DNA from: Membranipora membranacea
Taxonomy: Eukaryota; Bryozoa; Gymnolaemata; Cheilostomatida; Membraniporidae
DNA length: 64,000 nucleotides
NCBI GenBank assembly: GCA_914767715.1
Contig: OU612067.1
Coordinates: forward strand, 27,440,162-27,504,161
Direction of reading: 5' to 3'
A model generated the notes under the pieces. That model was not told the origin of the DNA. It searched no databases and was given only the letters and a program-made list of their open reading frames with translations. The translations under genes and the position numbers were made by a program. Shown in pieces: positions 12,237 to 24,342 of the stretch (position 1 is the first letter of the stretch; every line of letters starts with the position of its first letter).

Positions 12237-13280
12237 TACTTCAATTTACAATGTGGCAGATTTAGAATTTTAGAATTTAGAAGTTTAGAATTTTCCATAG
12301 CTATTTCCCCTCCTTCTATTCATCTTACCCAAGTCTAGCTGAATCCAAAAAACTTGGATGTCCGAGAAGTTTTTGTCCTTATGAAAGATACTTTTTTCCT
12401 TGATACTCTATTACAGCAATTTACAGACTGGCGCATTGTCAAAACTAGCCACTAGGTGCTTGTCCAACTCATTTCTTGATGTAAACTGACAATTATGTTG
12501 CAGCTAAGCTATAGCTTTTACTCCCTCAATGGCCTACTGTAATTAAGGACCAATCCCTAATAGCAAAACATGCTCTAATGCCCCGAAAATTGACAATAGC
12601 CCATGCAATAATCCCTTAGGTTTGTAGCAATTTTGGGTAGCTTATCATAAGCTGTCACTAATAGCATCATGCCACAAAATTAATGTGTCCTTTGAGAATG
12701 TAAGGCCTGATGGATCTCCCTAAAAGTAAATAATATTCATGTCATCTATTATCTTTAGTTGGGAATTTCCAGTGAAAATAGTTTGCAAATCCCTCAGCGC
12801 TAACATGACATGTGATATATTATATAACTTCTTTTTGTATGTATTTACATCATGTAAGATTGGGCATATCTTACCTTGACAGTCAGATGTAGACATGTAA
12901 GGCCTCTATTATCAGTCTGTAGTAGGGTCTCTATGACTTCACCATTGAGATGGTCTATCACCCACACAAGAGAGGACACCATCCCAGCCTCACATACAAT
13001 GTGTAGACAACTCTGTCCCCGACTGTTAGTCTGTGTGATAGATCCACCGTGAGTCAGCAGTGTGTCAGCTATCTCTAAGTAACCTGTAAAAGCATTGATA
13101 GTATTAATCTCTGTGTAAGACTGATATCATAAGCTAACTTAAGTAAAGAGGGGCCTGAATTGTAAGCTGATTCCCCATTGGGCTATATCTAAGCTACACG
13201 AAAAATCATATACATACAAGGGTGCTATCTCATAAAGGCAAGAGATCTTATCTTTCAGGAAAGGAGTGCATGTATGTAGT

Positions 13281-14128
13281 TAGGGGTGGAACGACCTCTT
13301 GAGGTTGGAGTTGAATTTCGGATAATTGACCTCGGATCCAACCACAAACCGGATCAGATATGTGTTATGTCTGATCCGAGATGATACGTTTTTAATCAAC
13401 ACTTACATTACTTAGCATCATATTTCTCTCACTAAAACTGACAAGGAAGGAAGTATGATAGTCATTAATTTGTAGTTCAGATAAGATAATTGAGTTTGGC
13501 TAAAACCACTCAGTGGTGATCAGTAGGAATTCAATACCTATCTCATTTTCATAGCTATCTATCGTTGCTGATTAAGTTTGATGGATGTGTTTTTTTTTCT
13601 GCTGAAATTGATAGAAGCATCTTTACTCAGATCGTTGTGAATAAGTTTGTCCAATGATGTTCCTTGTAACAAAATGTCTGGTTTGTGATGGGCAAGGTTA
13701 TCTTCTTCTGCTTTTTCAAAGTAGGAGGACAATTCCTATCCTAATCACAACAGAGAGTTTGTGACATTGGAGCAGGAGGTTTGTTCAACATCAGGGTTTG
13801 AGTGATCCTGTCATGTTGAGTGGCTCTATGCACAGATGCTAGTAGTCAAGAGATCTTTGCACTCATTAAATGATCTTTTCAAATAATCTGCTTGTGTGAT
13901 CCTTGCGCTGTTTGAGTGATAAGTTGCTCCTTGTAAAGTATTATATCCAAGCAGATATATGGACATTTAAATTAGGGTAATGGTTCAGGGAAAGGATTGT
14001 ATGTTATGGTGGAAAATTTGTGACTGGTAAATTTGCGTCTTTACGCGTTATCCGGATCCGATCCGAGGTTGAATTTATGGACCGATCCGATATCCGAGGT
14101 TGCCTAACCCCGATCCGTTCCACCCCTA
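13281..14128. mobile_element. Non-autonomous hAT-type element in an ankyrin-gene intron
   Basis: The element begins TAGGGGTGGAACGA and ends with the inverted match ATCCGTTCCACCCCTA. It is flanked by a perfect 8-bp target duplication TATGTAGT (13273-13280 and 14129-14136). An 8-bp duplication and a YAGGGGTG-like end are hallmarks of the hAT superfamily. Sub-terminal GGATCMGA/GATCCGAG motifs are repeated near both ends. There is no transposase frame in its 848 bp. Confidence 0.85.
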
Positions 14129-14429
14129 TATGTAGTATGAATAGCTGTAAATGTTACAGAGGGGTACGAGTAACAGGATTGATGGACACTTGGGGCACAG
14201 GTCTGAGGGTTGCATCACATTTTACGAGTTTTAAGAATAGCCTTATTAGAAAGGACACGGACACTGCGCTTACTGATGCCTTTATCTTACCATTACGAAG
14301 AGCGTCCATCAACGGTGAGCTACCACAGCTGTCCTTACAGTTCACATCACAGGAGCATATATCACTAGTCAGCATGAGCTCAACAACTTGCATACAGCCA
14401 TTTATCGCTACAAGAGAGAAAAAGAGATC

Positions 14430-15700
14430 AAAAATGAATAATATAGTTTAAAGTATATAAAGTTAGTTGATACTGATATTCGTGATTGGTTCAATCAATG
14501 TTGCTGGCATAAAAACAATAGAAAATATCTCAAGCTGAACACGGACATGATACCACCGTCCATACGTCTCGACCATCGTATTAAGGAGAAATGTCAACGA
14601 ATGAACATAGAGCCCTCATGGTTCCAGACCACTTATAGTCGCCACCAAGCATCAGTTCTTATGGACACAGGGTAGTATAAAAGTATCCAAATAAATGATA
14701 CTCTCAATTAGGCCACTACAAATTAATACCTTGATCTAGATATCAAAACGAAGATTTTTAGGTGGAGGAAGGCGTTTTTTTATTATATATTTTAGCCCCA
14801 TAAAACAGCTGGAGTTAAAACATTTTTTTATTTTATCTGTACCGCAAACTCAAGTGGCGGAACATTCTTTTTTTATTTGATCTCCCTCTCTCCAACACAC
14901 ATGCACAAATCTTAAATGGTTTACCTTGCCACCTCATGAAGTGTTTGATAATGCAAGCCATCTGTGCACCAAGTCTACTATAAGGCATATATATATATAT
15001 GATCTTATACTGATGTAACCATGTGCTTTCACAATGTTTGTAGACAAATAAGAAGCCAATGACACAAGAGTAACTAGCCACACCTCCTACCCTAGCTGCA
15101 ACAATTTTTATCATTAGTAAAAGATAATAGGTTGCCTCACATTGGTCAAGCACACTACTAATCGGCCAATCAGAAATACTGAACTAAACTGAAACTACTA
15201 TTGCAACATCCGCGATGGAGAGAAATTTTAAATGTTCTGTTTTATTTTTTGTTCTCTTCATCCATATTGAGTGACCACTCACCATAGGTAATATAAATAT
15301 ATATCATGCATACCATGTGTATACATATAGGGAATTGACAGGCGTTTAGGGGTATATGTTTTATACTTTACTTGGTCAATCGACCAGGAGGTAAAATATT
15401 TTATTATTTTATGACTATTTCTTATTATTATTATAATGTTTTTATTGAGGTTTTCATATGCATAAGTATGTCATAAACAAAGGAAAATAACAACTTTTTG
15501 ACCTCATGAACAAAACAAAAAAGAAAGAAAAATATTTAGGCCTATAGATATGGACAGAAATAATAATCAGTTGGTTTAAAAATTGTTACAGTATGCTTGT
15601 GATTGATTGATATATATTATTACGCTTTACTAAATGAAATGAATTGGTTTAAAAATCTTGTTTTACCATATTTGGTCCTATATTTTGGTTTAATTATTCT
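14430..15700. other. Intron of the ankyrin gene, no further gene seen
   Basis: AT-rich sequence with a TA microsatellite near 14988-15000 and long poly-A/T runs. Nothing codes convincingly. Confidence 0.4.
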
Positions 15701-15716
15701 ACGTCCTGACCGCGTT

Positions 15717-15740
15717 ATTCTACGCCAACTGGCGTAGAAT
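15717..15740. repeat. Short palindrome with partial second copy
   Basis: ATTCTACGCCA and its complement flank a 2-bp centre (AC), and a half copy TTCTACGCCAACTGGCGT follows immediately. It could extrude as a small cruciform. It lies in an intron of the ankyrin gene. Confidence 0.6.
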
Positions 15741-16232
15741 TATTCTACGCCAACTGGCGTCTGGCGGTATTTTGATTTTATCAGGGCTCTGACAAGGTGG
15801 CGGGTGTTCATCTAGATCAAGGAATTAATTTTGAGTGGCCTAATGAGAAAAAGTCACATACCAGCAGTATGAAGAGGTGTTCGTCCATTTTTACTAACGT
15901 TGTTACAGCTTGTAGGGTCCTTCTGAAGCAAAAAGTTAACAATCTCTACACTTCCCTCTCTGTAAAATAAGACAAGTTGATGGCTAATGCTTAAGCAATA
16001 ACTTGGGTTATCAGTGGGAGAAGACATCATTGTTCTCTTCTCTTGAATATGTATATTGAAAACAAATACATCCAGTACACATGTATTCCAATTAGACGAC
16101 AAACAGCTCGGCTCTAAATACCTACCCAAGAGGGGTAAATATCAGCAGGAGTTTAGTTTTCGCTTGTTGAGGAGTTACCATATAGCTACCATATAAAATA
16201 TCTGGTACTTTATAATTTGGTGTATCATATGA

Positions 16233-16287
16233 GCGTTTGCTAGGCGTTTGGTAGGCGTTTGGTAGGTGTTTGCTAGACGCTTGCTAG
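16233..16287 (+). repeat. 11-bp minisatellite, five units
   Basis: Five consecutive 11-mers of the form GCGTTTGSTAG, with drift in the last two units. No coding frame is preserved through it. Confidence 0.8.
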
Positions 16288-17599
16288 GCATTTAGCTGTA
16301 TGACTGTTTGGTTTAGTACATCTGGTTTGGTAAAGCTGTTTAGCCCGATGACTAAGCATCATTTTATTTAGCTCAATATCATAACCTAGGGCCTAGGCTA
16401 TCAATTATGATTGTACTGTGAATAAAAGTTTCTTGTCAGGCTGAGAGTTTGTGGAGTGGAAAGACTCTTGTGCATGGGCTAGTGAAAAGGTTTTCCATTG
16501 TGTGTTATCTAGATATATTATTATGCTAGTGATTGATTAACCAAACACCACCACCTAATCTGAATAAACATTAACTTGCATTTTATTGACTGATGCTCAG
16601 AGACATACCTGGGCAGCGATGTGGAAGGCATTCCAGCCATCTTTGTTGACTCTGGTAAGAGAAGCACCATGCTCAACAAGCAGTTTAATAGGTTCCACTT
16701 CTGTCTAAGCACATGCTTTCATCAGTGGTGTCCTAAAACAGTGTCATTAGGGGACAACATTTAATTAAAGCAAGAGCTAACATCAATCAGCTGTTTTGTC
16801 ACACATTTCTCTTCCTCTACCTGGGCATCGCATGTCTTATTTTACTAATACGCTAGATTTCACAGCTGCCCAGCATCCGAATTGGTGATAGCCATATCCT
16901 TGATCTAATTCATCTGATGCTAAATTTTATTTTTTCGACTTTCAATCGCTGTCTCATTTGCCCTAACGTGTACTGACAGGGTATTTAAGTGGAGAAAAAA
17001 AAATTACTATTTGCTTAGATTTGTCAACAAGCCATAGGTATGTAATGTGATTACAAGAAAAAGATGATTTGATTACCAACCAGTCAGCCATCTTGAGAAA
17101 GTCAATTGAGGACCCCTTCTCAATCAGTATTCTCATCACATCCATGTACGAAGCTGATGCAGCTTCGTGTAGTGCAGTTTTCCCATCACTGTTAGTACTG
17201 TCAATACTTATATACTCAAGTAACAAGGCCGTCATCTCCGCTATGCCCATTCGGGCAGCAACATGCAAAGGGGTATCACCTACAATATGATAAGATTATT
17301 GAGGTCAATAGCTTATACCATGTATGAAACACAATAGGAGCTGTAATACCAGATACGCTTTCTTGAAGTTTAAATTTCAGCAGTCCATATATGGATCACA
17401 AGTAGTAACGACATGCTCTAATGGTCAGACGCTACAATATAGGCTACATTCTATTGGAATTACAGTTCAGCATGGCTCCATCAAACAACACTGTCAACCA
17501 AATGTAATGATTCGGAAATTGCAATTCCCATGACCTAGATTTGTTGTAAAGAGGAAAAAAATTATTTACAAGAATGCATGACAAGGTATTGACTACATT

Positions 17600-18240
17600 T
17601 TGACAACGCATTAAAGATTCATAGACAAGGAATGTGTCAGAGCATAATGGATACTGTATTTGGAATCTCCATGCTTCATTACATATACCCACCAATTTCT
17701 TATCACTCTGCTGCAATCCAAGGTTGAGAAATAGGCAACACTATCTGATGGTTGTATAAACAAAATATTAGGGGATATCCCCTAAGCTGTGACCTAGATA
17801 GAGGGAGTTCCCTACAGGTCACATGACACATTGCGTTGATAAGCGTTAAGTATTTTACTATTCTAGTATCTAATCAAGCTCTTGATCTAGACTTCTAACT
17901 TCTAAACCCTTATATGAGCTCATATAGAAGTATTTTTGGAGTGTCTCCAGCGAGCTATAAAAGCATCTGTTTCCAGAAATTACTATAATTAGCTCACATA
18001 ATGATCATCACACCAATGAACTAGTTCATTGATCATACATCATCATTGAAGTCTATAGACGTCATCAAATTTTCGGAGTTACCCCCACCTAACTCCAAAT
18101 TCTTTTTCCACACTACTTTGAATAACTTCTAGAATAAGATATTGATAGCCTTGTAAAATGGTAGGCAGATGTAATGGAGCATGGAGATTCCAAATCTGGC
18201 ATCCATTATGCCCTGAACACAGTCCTTGTCTATGAAACTT
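17600..18240. repeat. Inverted pair of a dispersed repeat flanking ankyrin intron 1
   Basis: About 90 bp at 17610-17700 on the plus strand (TTCATAGACAAGGAATGTG ... GGAATCTCCATGCTTCATT) matches 18165-18240 on the minus strand with scattered differences. Both copies lie in intron 1 of the ankyrin gene. No termini could be defined. Confidence 0.6.
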
Positions 18241-18420
18241 TAACCTTGTGAAGGGCTCATCAGCTGTCAAACTCGCCTCACCTTTTAACACAGATTCACG
18301 TGACTGACAGAGCGATGTGTCAGCTTTTATCAAGGATTCTACTAAATCCATGTTATCATCTTGAATAGCCTTGTGCAGCTTTGATATCAAAGCAGCGTAC
18401 ATTTTGTTCTTCTTAGGCAT

Positions 18421-20900
18421 GTCTTTGTTATAATTCCTGGCAAAAAGAAAGAAATATATAGAGAATTACAACAAAATTACTGTGAAGCTCACAGAGAAGA
18501 GAATCTAGCAGCATTTCGTTTACAAAGCATTGAGACATTATTGGCCCTACTCATCTGACACATCCAATAAATAGAAACACACAAAATAGTAACATTAATC
18601 TGTACCAAGGTGGTACACTGCTTTTAATTTTACACATGCCTAGGTTAATAAATCACAGTTGATGGCTTTCTATGGGCATCGATTGTCCAGGGCCCTTCTA
18701 CTAGAGAGTATCATGAACAGTTTGAGTTAAGACTCCTGCACTGCAATGATTGGTCATCAGACCAGCGCATTTCATGGTATACATAAATGACTCTATCACG
18801 CCAAGCTTCAAACGACTAACCATCCCTACTGAATTTCTAGCTGTATAAGGATAATAGGTAAACAGCATATTTGTATGACCTGTCACCTGTTATTATATAG
18901 TTTTAGTATTATACCCCTATTAGCGGTAATCACAATGGCACTAGTTTAAATTATCCCTAGCATCCGCTATGAATCCCCTCCAGAATACATTGATCAGACA
19001 AGTCAATTAAGTTCAATATTATTTCGTGAAGAGTCAAGTTACAAGTTGGTAATAATGACCTCGTAAGGATCCAATTCAGAAGAAGCAATGTCACTATACA
19101 TTTATCCACAGGAATAACAGATTTCCTAACTTACTTAGGAAAGCGGGAGTCCTATAGTGAGCATGTATATCATAAGATGCTATTATATTATATTAAATAT
19201 ATTTAATGTGGGACCAATGAACTACCTCTTCCTCAGGAATAACAACAGGACGATATTGACCAATCAGCAAACAGTATCGCTTGAGCTATGTCTGGGACAT
19301 TTGTGGAAATCAAAATGGCCGCCAAGTGATGAAATCAATATTACATCTATGAAATAAAATGTCTAATAAGCCCATATTCCTTATAAAAGAGTTCATGACT
19401 ATTAGTTGTATCTCAAGAAAACATCTTACCCTACCATTCTACAGCTGCATCACTTGCCCAATATACCTGATGGTAGTGTTATTGATTATTATGTGAACAT
19501 ATACACATTTCATTGGTGGGACAGAGGCCTACTGTAGATGGTGTAAGTCTTGCATCAATGACAGAAGGGCTGTGCTAGTGGGAGTAAGGGACAACGTAAC
19601 CAAGGAGTAACTTCTTGGCATAACATACCATACATACTATAGTATATCTAAATCTATTGTATCTGTATGTAGTAAGTATGTATCTATGTAATTTTTTATT
19701 CATCTTTGCAAGTACTCAATTGTGGTTATCCATATATATATTTTTCAGGTTTTGTTGCTGTCACTAAGCTAACTAGCCCAAAAGCAAGGAAGGGGCAACC
19801 CCTGTCACTCCTAGCTAGTACTAGTGGTCATTGCTTGCTAAATACTCTAACTCTTTGTTTTAACTCTCTGTCTTTAACTCCTTGCTATAAAAGTAAAAGT
19901 TGAGTATTTTGTCTTTACTTACTAGACTAATTAAATTACTCAAATTAGACAAACAAGACATGTCTGCAAAACCCAGCTGCCTTTACTTACAGTACTATAT
20001 TGACTCAAAATTCGTACCTTGTTAATACCCACCACCATTGGAAGAATGAGAGAGATGAAGAGCTGAATCCAAGGCCAGGGGATCACCACAGTTGCTAAAC
20101 TATATTTTTGATTTGTGATTTAGAAGAATGCCTTTTCTGAATTTCAATGCTTTTCTCTGGTGTAAATGGCCAAAGAAGACCCGCTACTATTATTAGTGCA
20201 GCTGAAATTTCGATTGGAGTTGTCCTTAGTTTGAGATTAGTGGGGCAACTCCACCTCTTTGTCTGGTACAAAATATCAGATGTAAATAGAAAACTATGCT
20301 GTCTTGGCAGGCTTGTCAATGTCAGAACAGGCTAATGAGAATCAGAATAATTCATATTTTTGTTTGTTATGATCTTAGTCTGTGCACTAGGCATCATAAT
20401 TGCGTCACAAGGTGGCTTATCATCATCAAAATACTGCCTCACCAACCCCTACCACCTTCACAACACACCTTTTAAGCATTCACCAATTTTTCGCCACCAG
20501 TGTGGAAGCTGCCATTTTTGTTATGTTATGTTGGGGATGAAGCAGAACTTTGCAAATGAAACAACATTTTTGGAAAATTATGTTTTTATCTTTTTTAAAT
20601 TCAAGCAATTTGTTGAGTTTTTGGATCATTTCCAAAAGTAAATATTTACTATTTATGTCCACACAAAAAAGTCAGGAAAGTTTGGGAAAAATATGAATTG
20701 CCCAAGTGAAAACCAGATTGTTCAGTTATATGTAACCAGGCTGACCCTTTTCCTTCAGATAATAATATTGTTTCAGCTATTTTAGCAGATTATATTTTGA
20801 TATGGATTAATAAAGCAAATAATACAATGTGCCATAAGGCCAGGTTTACAGTTATTTATGTGGTTGGTTATGATTTGGATTTATTATTTGAATGTTCAAC
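18421..20900. other. Upstream of the ankyrin gene: no gene supported
   Basis: Short open frames on both strands at 20095-20335 overlap each other, and I cannot assign either. The rest is AT-rich, non-coding sequence. A promoter for the ankyrin gene should lie just above 18420, but I see no clear TATA element. Confidence 0.35.
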
Positions 20901-20911
20901 ATCATGTTATA

Positions 20912-20917
20912 TTTATT
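20912..20917 (-). terminator. Possible polyadenylation signal of peptide gene A
   Basis: AATAAA on the minus strand, 116 bp beyond the stop codon. This is the nearest canonical signal; a weaker one may be used. Confidence 0.4.
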
Positions 20918-21032
20918 CAGGCAACTTGGTTGGTAAACCACTTTTTCAATTGACTACAGTAAAATAAAATTCAGAGTATTATATTATGTCGGTTTAAAAA
21001 CGAATTTTACTAAATTATGATAACTGGCTTCT

Positions 21033-21676
21033 CTATTTGAAATTGAATCGTACTCCGACACCTCCTAATCCTCGTCCATCGATACCGCCAGTCCTCTGGT
21101 ATCCTCCATACCAGTTCACTCCCCCTCCTCTCGATGTACCTCCGATTCCTACAGATCCCCCGTTCTGATGGGAAGCTCCGAGCCATGTGTTCCCTCCGAG
21201 TCTAGTACCGGCTGCTAAGTTACCGATGAAGGGGTTTGTACTCTGTGGTCTCCCTGCCCAGAGAGGGCCAAGGCTCAGCCTCCTACAATAAAAGTGCGAT
21301 GGATATCATCGGTTGAACAATTCTAAATAAGTTCAGCCAGTCAATGTCAAGTTTAAGTCAATTGTTGATGTTACAGGACTAAAACAAAGTCACAACATGA
21401 TCATCCGTCCATCCTCCATCTAAGATATGACTAGTTGAGACAATGTCACGAATGAAATCAAATTGAATATTTAAAACTATAACTCTTGTTTCCACATAAC
21501 CTTGTTTCCATACAACCTTGTTTCCATATAACCTTGTATAATTACGGCGGGGGATGGGATGGAACTCCTCCTGACGGTGAGAACTGACGCTTTACTCTGT
21601 GTAAGGTCGTACATTGTGCTGATTCTAGCACTAGGAAAACAAAGACAGCAATCAGCAAACTTCTTAGTATAATCAT
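21033..21676 (-). CDS. Secreted Gly-rich cationic peptide precursor A (attacin/diptericin-like design)
   Basis: Two exons. Exon 1 (21676-21546) starts MIILRSLLIAVFVFLVLESA, a classic signal peptide ending near AQC, then TTLHRVKR, a furin-type cleavage site. Exon 2 (21282-21033, acceptor ATTGTAG, phase 2) continues RLSLGPLWAGRPQSTNP, then the Gly-rich core RLGGNTWLGASHQNGG, GIGGTSRGGGVNWYGG, and ends GVGVRFNFK. The whole precursor is about 126 residues. After RVKR the mature peptide starts with Gln (a possible pyroglutamate), has a short Pro-rich segment, then alternating Gly/aromatic strand-like sequence. It has no Cys and only one acidic residue. Known insect attacins, gloverins and diptericins share this layout of signal, short basic-ended pro-segment, then P and G domains. 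Direct homology is not shown, so antimicrobial function is inference. A close paralogue with identical exon structure is at 27188-28006 on the other strand. Confidence 0.88.
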
Positions 21677-21784
21677 AATACCTGTCTCTATGTATTCGGG
21701 AGGAAAGGATGATATATCTATAACTGGTATGTTTTGTTCTGATCTCAGAACATCACCACTTTTCAGTATTCTGATGTTTAGTTT

Positions 21785-21816
21785 ATGTAGCTACATCTAT
21801 TTATACAAAAATTTAC
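21785..21816 (-). promoter_or_regulatory. Core promoter of peptide gene A
   Basis: Minus strand: AAATTTTTGTATAAATAGA then TGTAGCTAC. The TATA element TATAAATA is at 21805-21798, about 122 bp before the ATG. The same order of motifs (AATTTT, TATAAATA, TGTAGC) stands 125 bp before the ATG of gene B. An AP-1-like TGACTCA lies just upstream at 21827-21833. Confidence 0.7.
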
Positions 21817-22459
21817 AAGGAAAAGTGACTCACAGGGTAACAAGGAAACAACTCATTAAGAAAAAAACAACACTCATATCAACGTAGCTCAGCAACTACA
21901 AACAATGATTACATAATTTAAAACTTTCCCCTAACCTAGAAACCTTGGCTGGTTCATTAGGAAATGCATCCTGCATTCAAGGATGAGCCCCTCCCCATTC
22001 AAATCCATGCCGCAAAATTACCACAAATCACTCCAAAAACATTATAAGCTTCAATTGATTAGATAAGTACACCTCAAGGAAAGCTGTGCTAAATAAATTC
22101 ACTTGAATGTGTAGCAGGGTAATTAAGGCTTGACAGACACCCTGTAAGCAAAAAGCCTTGGAGGAGAAAAGACTTGGTCATTTCCAAACAGGTTTGATCG
22201 AGTGAAATAGAAATCGACCAAATTTCTTTAAATCAACTCAAAATTGAACTCGCAAAAAAATTCAGTCGTTCGAAAACGCTTATCAGTATCACTAGCTAAT
22301 ATTTACTACTCATAGGAAGTTTGCGCTCTTTTCTATTGCGATGATATCATAGTTTGATCCTAGAGAGTGCACACTTATCTATACCTGTCATTGGATGCGA
22401 TTATTACCACAATTCCTCTGTCTGCTAATAGTCCTGTGGCAGCCTACCAAAAATGTGGC

Positions 22460-23660
22460 TAGAAATGCAACTTCATTTACGAAATTGGATGGATAAATTC
22501 TAAGAGTGGATTCTAGGGAAGTGTTTTGAGGCGGTCGCAATGGTGATGATGTACCTTACACAATGTTGCACAATAGGCAGCAAATTGCCAAAAACGCTGC
22601 CGAAGATGGCCAAAATTGCTGTTTTTTGAGATTTCAAAGGTCTGTCCTGTGCTCACCTTATGAGTTGGGCTACTCAAACTCTGCATTCAGATTTATAGAT
22701 ACCTTGGTCAGTTTTTGGTATAATATCAGCATGATATCTCAAATATTGAGTGAATGACCACCTTATAAAACGTGATAAAGTGAAAAATGCTGCCTGCAAA
22801 AGGGAAAGTGATGATAAAATGATGATATGGTTTCAGAACGTCCAAAATCTGAAAGAGCATGCCATAATTAGTAGATCTACAAGTTTACATGGATCCGCTA
22901 TCCTATCATAAATAGCCGAGATGTGGCCAACAACAGTTGCAATAAATACCCCCTTATATCACCTGTATATAACTATCATTGAAACGACACTACTTTTTCT
23001 ATTTTGCAGACACCTCGAAAACTGACTTTGAATGTTTGGATTGATCTGATCTTATTATGGTGGTTTTGTATTGACTCCATCAATGACCAAAAAATTGGCA
23101 CCTTTCTGATGATACATGAAGGAGCTAACTTTTGCTTTACACGCTATATAACCTTATAAAGACGATTTTTATGATACTATAAAGGAAACCTAGAATACGC
23201 ACTATTTGCAAAACGACACACTCAGAGCATTAAAAACTGTTGTTATGCGATGGGAGGGTCAATACACAGTCACCATAAAAAAACCAGATCAATACTAACA
23301 TTTGAAGCCTGTTTTTTAGGCAGCAGCATAATTGAAAAGGTAGTTTCACTTTAATGATAGTTATACACAGGTGATAAAAGGGGTATTGCAACCGTCGTTG
23401 GCCGTATCTCAGCTTTTTATGATGGCAGACCCATATAAATTTGTAGATCCACTAATTATGACGTGCTCTTTCAGATTTTGGATGTCTTGAAACCATATCA
23501 TCATTTTTTGATCGCTTTCCTTTTTACCGGCAGCATTTTTGGCAATTAGCGGCCCATTGTGCAACCTAGGTACATTGTTACCATTGCGATCAGCGTGAAA
23601 AACTGCACCCGTAACAACTGACAAACTTTATCCATCCAAATGTGCAAATTGAAACTTACA
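22460..23660. mobile_element. Large imperfect inverted repeat (fold-back or TIR element)
   Basis: The left arm (about 22475-22990) and right arm (about 23345-23645) are inverted copies. GGATGGATAAA, GCAATGGT, TTTCAGAACGTCCAAAATCT and CACCTGTATATAACTATCAT on the left each have complements in order on the right. The left arm carries an extra insertion of about 190 bp. The loop of about 350 bp holds no gene. Exact ends and target duplication could not be set. Confidence 0.75.
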
Positions 23661-23890
23661 AGATAGGCAGGGGCTGCCACCGAACTATAAGAGCTTTTTT
23701 GTCTTTGTTGACCTTTAGAATACACATCACTCAGCTCACCACATCATGAGTGTCTTATAATGAAAGCTCTTTCAAACATTGCTCTGTTCTCTATCATTTC
23801 TCACCAATTTTTCTGCATCAAAATGAACTCATAACTGTGAAAAGTCATTAATGTAAAAAACCTATGTCTCTGCCCATCTAGACCTATCGT

Positions 23891-24334
23891 CAGGGGCGTA
23901 TATTCTAAAAATTTTCACTCACTGACTTTTTAGAGATGAGCATAATGATCGGGCGCAGCCCGATCCACACGCCGTAGGCGTGGCGGGGAGGGTGTGGGAG
24001 GGGCGCTTAAGCGCCCTCCCACCACGGAAATTTTTGCATATCGGTAGCAAAATAGTGCAAGCAGAGAGGTATTTCAATAGCTCACTGAGGTATTTCAATA
24101 GCTCACTGAGGTATTTCAATAGCTCACTGAGGTATTTCAATAGCTCACTGAGGTATTTCAATAGCTCACTGAGCTGTTGGGTACTTTCAGAAAACAACTC
24201 AATAGCAGTAGAAGATTACGGGAAAAACCCACAACAATCTGATATACAGTGATTATAAAGCAGACGCTCTACACACTGAGCTATTCAGTCACTCACGGAA
24301 TTCCGTGGGCCGTGACTGCTAATATACGCCACTG
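23891..24334. mobile_element. Composite non-autonomous hAT-type element with tRNA-like head, minisatellite and hairpins
   Basis: Terminal inverted repeats CAGGGGCGTATATT (left) and CAGTGGCGTATATT (right, reversed) are bounded by a perfect 8-bp target duplication CCTATCGT (23883-23890 and 24335-24342), diagnostic of hAT transposition. Inside, from left: three GC-rich hairpins (ATCGGGCGCAGCCCGAT; CACGCCGTAGGCGTG; a larger one centred on GGCGCTTAAGCGCC), five exact 21-bp repeats, then on the minus strand TAGCTCAGTGTGTAGAGC, a good tRNA box A, and finally CACGGAATTCCGTG. The element is far more GC-rich than its surroundings. No transposase is encoded. Confidence 0.88.
24066..24170 (+). repeat. 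21-bp tandem repeat, five exact copies
   Basis: The unit GAGGTATTTCAATAGCTCAC plus T is repeated five times without a mismatch. Because 21 is divisible by three, both strands show long repetitive open frames, but no gene context supports coding. It lies inside the hAT-type element. Confidence 0.95.
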
Positions 24335-24342
24335 CCTATCGT

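Larger units (their letters stand above)
11133..18420 (-). pseudogene. Ankyrin-repeat protein gene, eight exons, with disabling lesions
   Basis: Exons on the minus strand: 18420-18282 (start MPKKNKMYAALISKLHKAI), 17279-17081 (DTPLHVAARMGIAEMTALLL), 16732-16609 (WTPLMKACA, stop, TEVEPIKLLVEHGAS), 15959-15862 (EGSVEIVNFLL, NGRTPLHTA), 14407-14291 (INGCMQVVELMLTS), 13083-12875 (GYLEIADTLLTHGGS), 11756-11678 (GKDTVIARPIQYGID), 11206-11133 (LDIAIACRQTDSVLGCFNLL). All junctions are GT-AG. Phases agree at 1/2, 2/3, 4/5, 5/6, 6/7 and 7/8, and repeat units are rebuilt across joins (ADW+TPLM, HTA+A+INGC, KGRT+A+LDIA). Two problems: an in-frame TAG in exon 3, and exon 3 ends in phase 0 while exon 4 needs two incoming bases (an apparent extra A after the acceptor). 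About 7-8 ankyrin units are visible, so the product would be a cytosolic protein-interaction scaffold. No terminal exon was found below 11133. Either a recent pseudogene, a null allele, or a model missing an exon. Confidence 0.75.

Noticed and set aside
20095-20335. Overlapping frames on both strands
   Set aside because: Neither has an ATG context, domain or splice signals good enough to choose.
24066-24170. CRISPR-like array
   Set aside because: The units are contiguous without spacers and the genome is animal.
23919-24252. Open frames with YFNSSLR or YLSELLK repeats
   Set aside because: They are products of a 21-bp tandem repeat inside a hAT-type MITE; both strands are open only because 21 is a multiple of three.
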